Assembly: GCA_914767885.1 (NCBI GenBank)
Contig: CAJZBQ010000014.1
Coordinates: 372,001 to 436,000 of the forward strand
From: Blepharisma stoltei
Lineage: Eukaryota > Ciliophora > Heterotrichea > Heterotrichida > Blepharismidae
DNA length: 64,000 nt
Direction: 5' to 3'
The notes beneath the pieces were generated by a model. That model saw nothing but the letters and a program-made list of their open reading frames with translations. It did no database searches and had not been told where the DNA came from. A program made the translations under genes and the position numbers. Shown here one piece after another: positions 57,301 through 64,000 of the stretch (position 1 is its first letter; the number at the start of each line of letters is the position of its first letter).

Positions 57301-57528
57301 TATATATCAGAAGATGATGATTTATCAATAGAAGAAGGTAAAGGCTTAAAAACTTTTCCTGTAATTGAAAGCGGGGTAAAAAAATTCGCAAAGGTAAAAT
57401 CAATTTAGATCATAAATATATATCGAGCTGATTCTTATGAAGGGAAGTGCGAAGATACCTCAATAAGCATGGAATATAACCCAGAATTATGTGTTTGTGA
57501 TGAAAATGTCATTGAGAATTTGGCATAG
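54308..57528 (+). CDS. DUF229 sulfatase-like membrane protein
   Basis: 696 residues after removing the triple-nested MITE (55820-56931 plus one TTA) and a 15-nt intron (57394-57408). An N-terminal signal anchor (AVILAILLFASYISVSKIFF) precedes the luminal domain. The DUF229/alkaline-phosphatase-superfamily core shows LTLDSFSRRHFFRKLPKTVELL near residue 227 (Ser at the nucleophile position), the HIYLRANLWIYNHFTAAHESTGQHASTLD segment and LLAGDHGMRY near 432. Cysteines in TRTCKDAKISPWYC and CVCDEN follow. Substrate unknown. It starts 22 bp after the AGL stop on the same strand. Confidence 0.85.
55901..56676 (-). mobile_element. MITE M11, middle of the nest
   Basis: 776 bp with TAA at 55898-55900 and 56677-56679; about 385 bp without M12. 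Hairpin end at the left. Confidence 0.92.
56255..56642 (+). mobile_element. MITE M12, innermost of the nest
   Basis: 388 bp with TAA at 56252-56254 and 56643-56645. It splits M11 exactly within TTTTTCTAATGG, a segment seen uninterrupted in other copies. Almost identical to M2. Confidence 0.95.
57394..57408 (+). other. 15-nt intron in sulfatase-like gene
   Basis: GTAAAATCAATTTAG ends in an in-frame TAG; removal joins KKFAK to IINIYRADSYEGK. Confidence 0.85.
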
Positions 57529-58292
57529 ACTTTACAAAGACTTATATTCTAGATTTTGCAATTAAACTATTTAATTTACATAATCAACAATAAGTAAACT
57601 CTAAAATGCAGATTTTGAAAGATTAAAAATAGCTTTGATGAGGTTTTAAAATATGCAAATCGCGTTTAAGCTTACTCCCCCCCCTCCGTGAGTGAACAAA
57701 AAAATTTTGTTCACTCACGGAGGGGGGTTTTAATTGTTTTTTTTTTTAAAAAAATTTATATATATAAATTTTATAAAAAAATATTTTTTTTCGAAATTTA
57801 AAAAAATCCTAATTTGCACAAATTGGGAAGCAAATATTAATTTAATTTATAAAATTTATTTTTAAAACGCAATTTGTTTAAAATGAAACAGAATTAGCTC
57901 TAGATTTCATTATACTAATTATCACTTATATATCAAATTTTTTTTCCATAAAAAATTTTTCTATTAAAAATTTTTGTTTAGGTAGGAGGGTGGGTTTTTG
58001 GTCAAAAAATAGCGATTTTTCTAACGGTTTTGTTCACTCACGGAGGGGGGGGGAGTTAGAGTATTTCTATAAGATTTTTTATTTAAAAATTGAATATTAT
58101 AAATTTTAATCTTAAATCCTTTAAGAAAACTTCATTTTTTTACTATGAAATGATTAATTAACCAATGTGTATTTTCCATTTAATATTTCCATCAGTTAAT
58201 CAGAAATCTGTTAATATTTCATACCAAAGGAATCATTATTAACCAATTTAAAGATAATTTAAAGAGCAATAGAATATAAAGTAGTTTTATAA
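57529..58292. other. Intergenic region with MITE M13
   Basis: AT-rich; only M13 recognised, in the upstream region of the phosphodiesterase gene. Confidence 0.5.
57675..58055 (-). mobile_element. MITE M13
   Basis: 381 bp, TTA at 57672-57674 and 58056-58058; hairpin at the left. One inner motif is replaced by TTTAGGTAGGAGGGTGG, the same change as in M3. Confidence 0.92.
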
Positions 58293-61200
58293 ATGATACA
58301 GCACACGAAATCTAACAGGTTTGATGATCAAGGAATTTCCAAGCAAAGCAAATCACTAACTTATATCGTTCTGGAGCATGAAGAGCACGAAAACAGCCAT
58401 TTGCCTATAAGCCCCAATCTCTTAACATTTCGTGACAAAGAGCTCAACAGCAAATATTTAAAAACTATCTACTGCCATAGCGATGATAGCCTTTTAGTGT
58501 CTCCAGACTTCAAAAATACTCTTCTATTCTTCTACTTATTCTATACCTTGTATCTGGTCGTAATCCTTACATTTTCCTTGCTCCTGCATTCTGATGGAAA
58601 ATACTCTGATCAGCAATTATTCTACCATATCAGCTGCTGTGCGTGCCTTCTAACTTTTGCCTACATGCTTTTGCTGTCCACCTTGAAAAGTCATTGAATT
58701 CTTATGAGAAATCGGCATTATTATTTTGTGCTAGGTATTGTCACTATTATCTATCTGATAATTGGTGACGACCGGGTCTTGAGTGAAATTCTGGATACAG
58801 ACTATAAGGAGTCAAGGTTTCCTACAATTGCAATTATTTCTTGCTTTATAGTTATGATGAGGAATTTATTAGCAGAATGCTTTTATTACATTACGCTCCT
58901 CAGTATACTTTCGCTGATTTTATTCCTGTCCCTAAATCTAGGCTATTCTTCTTTATCCGTTTATTCGACACTGTTCGAGTTTTCGATTTTATTTGTTTTT
59001 CTCGTTTTGCAAATATTTGAATCACAGCAAACGGATTTCCGAACTCGGCAACTTTTTTGGAGGAAAACCAGAGAAGAAAAAGCATTTGAAAAAAAGGAAA
59101 ACGAGCAAGAAAGCAACAGTAAAGTTAAAATAAAAACCGAAATTGAAGTACTTGTTCATATTTGTGATGATATCAAGCAGGACATTAAGTATGCGCATTC
59201 AGTGATCATGTTTAATGACGTAAAAGAAAGGCTGAAAAGGGCTCAGTATGCACTGGAAAGAGTTAAGAAAAGAATTGGCCATGGATCATTTTTAATGGAG
59301 GTGAAAATTGAGGCGGACTCAAACATAGATGAACAGGATAAAGCGTTTATCAAAGAAAATTTTATGGAAGTGACTCATGAAAGCACGACTGTAATAAACC
59401 GAGGTGCAAGAAGAACAACTATGTCAGATATTGACGAAAAAGAGCCTCCATTCCCATTTAGCAATTATGGAGTTGCTGAGCTTGAAGGCGTGCTATATTC
59501 AGTTGGAAAAAATTGGAATTTTGACGTGTGGTTTATATATGATGCAACAGGGCATAGTATCCACATAGTCGCTAAACTTCCCCCCTGTGAACGAACAAAA
59601 TCATTTAAAAAATCCTTATTTTTTTGGGTAAAAAACCCATTCTCTGTAAGCAAAAAAAAAATTTAATATAATAATGAAATCTCTTTTTAATTTTATATAC
59701 AAATTAAATTAGTATTTGCTTTCCAATTTTTGCGATTTGGAGTTTTTTAAAATTTTTAAAACAAAATTTACTATAAAATTAAAATATAAAAAAAAAAGTA
59801 ATCGTGAGTAAACACAAATTTTTTTTTGTTCACTCATGGAGGAGGGAGTAAGTATTTATTACAGAAATGAGGGTTAGGGGAATCCTATAGCATTAGTGAA
59901 GAGACTTCAGATAAATTTTTCCAAACAGTGGAAAAAGTAATGTTTATTTAGACTTATCAAAATAACCCTTACCACAATGCATGTCATGGAGCTGACGTCC
60001 TGCACACTTTATTGTATTTTTATTTCCAAAGTGATTTTTTAAAAAATCTAAATACAATTGATACTCTGGCATCAATCGTTGCTGCAACAGGTCACGATGT
60101 GGGCCACCCAGGTGTAACGAACAGATTCCTAGTGAACAGCCAGAAATGAAAATGGGAAATCGGACTTCAAGGGGAACTCCTATGGAGCAGGTAGGACTAA
60201 TTCTGATGATCACGTCATATTTAGAGTAGGCCTTCAGTTTTGAAGAAGATTTGCCGAAAAGGGAAATTCTATTTCTCTCCAAAAAGTTTTTCTGCCCTGC
60301 TAAACAGGTATATATACATTAAAATGGCGACATATGCAACTTGCCTCTTGGTTAAACAGTCCAGACCTTACTGCCACGGCGAATTGGAACGGACTCCGAG
60401 TCAAGAAATAACATTCAGGCTCAAGAAATGTGTATCCAGATAGGTTTTGGCTGCTTTCCTGTAGTTGGGAAATGGAGATGATTAGCAAAAGTCCTTTTTA
60501 CTGATGACCCATGGATATTCCTCATCCGAGAAACTGAGGGGAGAATTCTTTTTTCTGTAGCTGCCGAAGGAAGGCACTTCAGCATCCTGCAGACTTCAAG
60601 AAGTTGATCCTTGGATTTAAGCTACTCCAATCTCCCGTAGCAGCAAAATCCATAAACCACCCACTCAAGACTGAAGCTGCAAGGCATAGATGAGACAGAA
60701 GGTACTGGAAGTGGCACCCATTATTGGGGGATAGACCCTCTGGAGTCAAAATATGGGTAGAACCCCCGGATGGGAGGTCTTTGGTGACTGCGTCACCAAC
60801 ATGGCTAACGCCCGTCTTTAATAACCTAACCTAACTCTGCCAGACGGGCTATACCACATGGTCTATTCTCATAGGGCAATTGGGGTATCTCGAAGATAGT
60901 GGCTCTACCTTACGGAGTTAATCACATTGGCAACTGATTCAGGTCGGAAACCCGCTAAGGCAGCCTTTTGTGCCAAGATGAGTGGCAGCTATTAGATTTA
61001 CCCACCTACGAGCATAAATTTTAACCTAATTTAGTGAACAACCGCCATGAAATAGCTTTGAAATACAATGATAACTCAGTTTTAGAAAACATGCATTGTT
61101 CTGAAATTTATAGTATTATGGGGAAGCACGGCTGCAATATTTTCGAACATCTGAGCTCAGATGACTGGATAAAGGCGAGAAAGCTTATAATTGAGATGGT

Positions 61201-61973
61201 CTTAGAGACTGACATGTCTAGACACTTCGAAATTTTGGGGAGATTCAGGACAAGATGTTTAAATTTCTCTGATTTAAATATGGAAGTCCAAGATGACAAA
61301 GTTTTGGTGCTATCCATGGGATTAAAATGTGCTGACATCGGACATAGCGCAAAAATTCCAATTTTACACGAAAAATGGACAAGGCTTGTTTGTGAAGAAT
61401 TTTTTAAGCAGGGAGACGTGGAGAGATCTCGAAATCAGCCGATTTCGATGTACTGCGATAGAGAGAATGCTGATATAGTCTGAGCCTCCTTTTGGCTTGG
61501 GCGATACGGTGTCTCCCGATGTTGGAAAGGAAGTTAAATTTACCAATTTGCTGATAAAACCAACTCACCATATGGAAAATCCCCGATATAGAGCAGATTT
61601 GTCATCTGGGGAGTTGGCTCTACTAAAAAATGTTGGCAAGCCAACTCCCCATCCAACGTCGGTATAACCCGAGCCAAAAGGAGGCTCAGCCTATATACCC
61701 AAAAGCCAGGCTGGGTTTATAAAGAATATTTGCATTCCGCTGTTTGAAGTATGATGCCAATTTCTTAAATCAGAACTTATAAATAAAACAGTGCTAGATC
61801 AATTAACTCAAAACCAGGCGATGTGGGAAGAAAAAAGCAAAACGAAGCATTCTTCTGTAGTCGGAGTTGGAGGACTGGTAGTGCAATCTCTTACGAAAGA
61901 TTTCTCTGAAGTTATAAGTCTTGGGAAAGTAATGAAATCTGCTGATGATGTAGGAGCGAGGCCAGCAGTTTAA
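58293..61973 (+). CDS. Membrane-anchored cyclic nucleotide phosphodiesterase
   Basis: 755 residues after removing M14, a 15-nt intron (59937-59951), R9 and an IES. About six hydrophobic helices lie between residues 75 and 245, then a charged linker and the class I PDE domain. Motifs: NPYHNACHGADVLH near 460, TGHDVGHPGVTNRFLVN near 501, YNDNSVLENMH, KCADIGHSAK near 618 and MYCDREN...IPKSQAGFI, holding the metal His/Asp set and the purine-clamp Gln. It hydrolyses cAMP and/or cGMP. Six-TM plus PDE fusions are known in ciliates and apicomplexans. Three inserts fall in or next to the catalytic domain, so all must be removed for activity. Confidence 0.92.
59576..59848 (+). mobile_element. MITE M14 in the phosphodiesterase gene
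   Basis: 273 bp with TAA at 59573-59575 and 59849-59851. The ends are ACTTCCCCCCTGTGAACG and CACTCATGGAGGAGGGAG. Leaving one TAA gives HIVA-KYLLQKWGLGE in frame. Confidence 0.88.
59937..59951 (+). other. 15-nt intron in phosphodiesterase gene
   Basis: GTAATGTTTATTTAG; removal joins FFQTVEK to TYQNNPYHN just before the metal-binding histidine. Confidence 0.9.
60139..61031 (+). mobile_element. Retroposon-like element R9 (R3 family) with nested R10
   Basis: 893 bp flanked by TAGTGAACA at 60130-60138 and 61032-61040. It starts near AAAATGGGAAATCGG and shares CTATGGAGCAGGTAGGA and GTGGCTCTACC blocks with R3. Contains R10. Removing R9 with one TSD gives RFLVN-NRHEIALKYND. Confidence 0.87.
60318..60838 (+). 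mobile_element. Retroposon-like element R10 nested in R9
   Basis: Starts TTAAAATGGCGACATATG and ends in AATAACCTAACCTAAC. A perfect hairpin TTGGTGAC/GTCACCAA lies near its 3' end (60781-60799), like R8. Edges are approximate; a clean target duplication was not identified. Confidence 0.68.
61476..61695. other. Foldback IES in phosphodiesterase gene
   Basis: 220 bp. Terminal inverted repeat of about 50 bp around CTGAGCCTCCTTTTGGCT; a second internal hairpin GGGGAGTTGGCT/AGCCAACTCCCC. Ends TA|TAG...CTA|TA. Leaving one TA joins CDRENAD to IPKSQAGFIKN. Confidence 0.92.
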
Positions 61974-62386
61974 TATATTATGTAGTTCCTTTAATATTTT
62001 ACTGAGATGTTTTGATCTGTAAGATTTTATATGAAATCTCAAGCCAAGGAAAATTGTGCAATTATAGACCAGAAACCTATATAGATGGTCTTGTGCTGGG
62101 ATATGCTGTTTCACTTCTCAAGTTGGCTCTCTAACTCAAATTAGCAAACCATCTAGAAAGTGTGTAAATGCTTAATGCTGAACGTACTTGCCAGCTCCCT
62201 GAGCAGCTCTAGGATTGGCTCAGCATTGCTCCAACCCATGACCATCCATATTGGTTCCTGGGCTATACTCTTCCCATCCTTGATCGAGCGATTACGGTGG
62301 ATTCAAGAAAGGATGGAGAGTTAGCAAAATATGAAATGCATTATATATTTTTTGATAGTTTTCAAGCAATAAAGATAATAATTTTA
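61974..62386. other. Intergenic region
   Basis: Moderately GC-rich in part (62190-62300), with no gene, tRNA or known repeat that I can identify. Confidence 0.4.
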
Positions 62387-62617
62387 TTATTTTTTCAAGC
62401 TTTCGTTATTTTCTTGGTTCAAAGCACTCAACATTTCGCCTTCTTCTTCCAATTTATTGATATCATGCTCAGGACTTTCTTTTGCTGGCTCATACTGCTT
62501 CCACGCGATTCCTCCACATACAATTGCATTAAAAAGAAGGAAAATCCTAACGTATTTGATTTGATTACTTCTACCATCTTCACCTATCTGTGCTATATTG
62601 AACTTCGGCCATTTCAT
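62387..62617 (-). CDS. Small single-pass membrane protein (76 aa)
   Basis: From ATG at 62617: MKWPKFNIAQIGEDGRSNQIKY, then a hydrophobic stretch YVRIFLLFNAIVCGGIAW, then an acidic tail. Size and layout suit a small organellar or ER membrane subunit (inference). Stop 42 bp before the 281-aa gene's stop region on the same strand. No family recognised; a chance frame is possible. Confidence 0.45.
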   Translation of the reverse strand: MKWPKFNIAQIGEDGRSNQIKYVRIFLLFNAIVCGGIAWKQYEPAKESPEHDINKLEEEGEMLSALNQENNESLKK

Positions 62618-62659
62618 TTTTATCAATACATAGGTTTACATTACTTATTAAATAGATAC

Positions 62660-63520
62660 CTAAAGCCAATTAGAAAAAAGAGTGTCATTGATGATGAGTC
62701 CTGATTTTGGGACGCTCAAATGCCTTATGTCATCTAAAGAAAAGCCTTCGTCTTTATTCTTTCTTCTGACATGAAAGCTTCTGCTTAAAAAATCTTTTCT
62801 TTTTCCTTTGTCTGTTTTTTCAAGCTCAATTTCAGGCTTTAAGTCCCTTAATTTCTTTAAAAAATAAGGTTCTTGTCTTAGCACTCTTTCTGTCTCCTTT
62901 AAATTTTTCAGTAAATTGCTCATTTCTTTGGGTTTTTGAGGTAATAAATACTCGACTTGGCGTTTTCTGTCGCGAATTCTCTTTTTAAGAGATTCATCCA
63001 TACTTGAATAGGCTGACTATGGCTTACGTATTGCTGCTTGAGGTAGAGGATCTGCAAATGGAAAGGGCAATTGCAGATTTCTGAACCGTTTTAAGCATCT
63101 TATTACTTCTAAGTGGCTTGCTTTAACTGTAGATAAATCTTTTTCCTCAGTTTTAGGCCGTTTCCTCACAGGTGACTTTTTAGAAGAAACAAAAGTTTGT
63201 TTGGTGTTTTCTTTTGCTGGAGGAGAAGCATTCTGTAATTGAGTTTGAAATGTTTTGGCTTGGTTAGGGGAATCTGGAGACTTTGAGAGGGGGACGAATT
63301 TTTCTGCAGTCACCACCAAGTCGTCAAGCTCATCTTCTTTGAATGTTAGAACTCTTTGAAGTGGGAATACTCTTTGCAATGCCTTTAATTTAGATGGGGC
63401 ATCTCTGCTGCTTTCAGGAGTGTCTAAAGTTGTACTTAGACTTGCCTTGCGAAAGGATTGGCTGAGAACATCAGTGTGTCTACGAGGACTTTGACGATAT
63501 TCTTCTATTTTAGAAGTCAT
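62660..63520 (-). CDS. Hypothetical 281-residue basic protein
   Basis: Two parts join across a 15-nt intron (63013-63027), giving FADPLPQAAIPYSSMDESLKKRIRDRKRQVEYLLP. The N-terminal half is Ser/Pro/Lys rich with several SP sites (SPRRHTD, KSPDSPNQ, KSPVRKRPK). The C-terminal half is helical and basic (MSNLLKNLKETERVLRQEPYFLKKLRDLKPEIELEK). It may be a nuclear or microtubule-associated phosphoprotein (inference). Family not recognised. Confidence 0.7.
63013..63027 (-). other. 15-nt intron in hypothetical gene
   Basis: Minus-strand GTAAGCCATAGTCAG with an in-frame TAG; removal opens a single frame through both halves. Confidence 0.82.
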
Positions 63521-63621
63521 ATTTAATAATGTGTTTCTCTATCCTTTAAGTGATTTCTTGTCTTTGTGTTTTCTTTGCAATATAAAATAAATCTCTTAAC
63601 TAATTTTTTCTAATGTAAATT

Positions 63622-64000
63622 ATGGTTCAATTGAGGATTACTCAAGCTCTCAAAGATTTTTTGACAGCAAATAAGAAGCATATAAGTGGTGATATTGTAA
63701 ACTACTCAGAAATTAGAGAAATCTTAATTGGAAACAACGAAAAAATTGCTGAGCTCTTAAAAGGCTGCAGCTTTGTATTTGAAAAAGATCCTGAACCCAA
63801 AAGATCAGATTTCATTAAGAAGCTCGAAGAAAAGCGGAAAGAAAGAGAATACCAGCAGATGGTTGGAAACGTATATAAAAAGCCCTTAACAGGAACTGCC
63901 AAAGAATACAAAGAAAGCTTGAGCTTCGGCATGTCATTTATATCAGTGCTCTTTCTAGGAATGCTCTCTGGATATTATCTTGGGAAATATTATTTAGAGT
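63622..64000 (+). CDS. VMA12/TMEM199-like V-ATPase assembly factor, 3' end outside window
   Basis: Open from ATG at 63622 to the window edge (126 codons). The LRITQALKDFLTANKKH start is helical. LEEKRKEREYQQMVGNVYKKP resembles the Vma12 ER-based V-ATPase assembly factor core (EYQRMVRNV). A hydrophobic helix (FGMSFISVLFLGMLSGYYLGKYYL) begins as expected for the first of two TM segments. Family members guide V0 assembly in the ER. Confidence 0.75.
   Translation, partial: MVQLRITQALKDFLTANKKHISGDIVNYSEIREILIGNNEKIAELLKGCSFVFEKDPEPKRSDFIKKLEEKRKEREYQQMVGNVYKKPLTGTAKEYKESLSFGMSFISVLFLGMLSGYYLGKYYLE

Noticed and set aside
62297-62704. 135-codon plus-strand frame with hydrophobic stretches
   Set aside because: Antisense to two minus-strand genes; hydrophobicity comes from reading the complement of Lys/Glu-rich codons.

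Overview
The window reads as germline (micronuclear) DNA of a heterotrich ciliate, most like Blepharisma. The evidence is internal. UGA stands at conserved tryptophans throughout (DYRK IDMWSVG, PP2C TDGLWD, HSF VSW, DBR1 SHDWP, WD-repeat positions in WDR17), while every gene ends in TAA or TAG. Nine introns are exactly 15 nt and one is 16 nt, all GT...AG. Many genes are broken by DNA inserts that cannot be introns, and removing these at exact junctions restores an open frame.

Genes in order: UXT-like prefoldin (partial), DYRK kinase, two small unknowns, a PPTC7-like PP2C phosphatase with a possible carbohydrate-binding N-terminus, a tandem pair of related unknowns, a coiled-coil protein, WDR17, a tail-anchored-like protein, an SLC30A9-like transporter, eIF2B-epsilon, DBR1, a broken and an intact TMBIM protein, ELP4, ribosomal protein eS7, a coiled-coil protein, a giant PPC-repeat surface protein, a J-like membrane protein, NAA25, HSF, glycogen debranching enzyme, a DUF229 sulfatase-like protein, a membrane cyclic-nucleotide phosphodiesterase, two small unknowns and a VMA12/TMEM199-like protein (partial).

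Three kinds of insert overlie the genes. (1) TA-bounded internal eliminated sequences (IESs), several with long inverted repeats or palindromes and a shared end rule TA|TAG...CTA|TA. (2) Fifteen MITE-like elements ending CTCCC...GGGAG, nearly all flanked by a matching 3-bp TTA or TAA duplication, nested up to three deep. (3) Non-autonomous retroposon-like elements with AAAATGGC-like 5' ends, short AT-rich or TAATC-type tails and 9-17 bp target duplications. For 14 insertion sites inside coding regions (six retroposon-like, four MITE, four long-inverted-repeat IES) and further plain IESs, computed coding length after removal is a multiple of three. The PPC-repeat gene carries six top-level inserts, and the phosphodiesterase carries three inserts plus an intron.

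The most notable puzzle is that the retroposon-like inserts restore the gene only if one copy of the target duplication is removed with them. Three of those duplications contain no TA, so the usual TA-pointer excision does not explain them.
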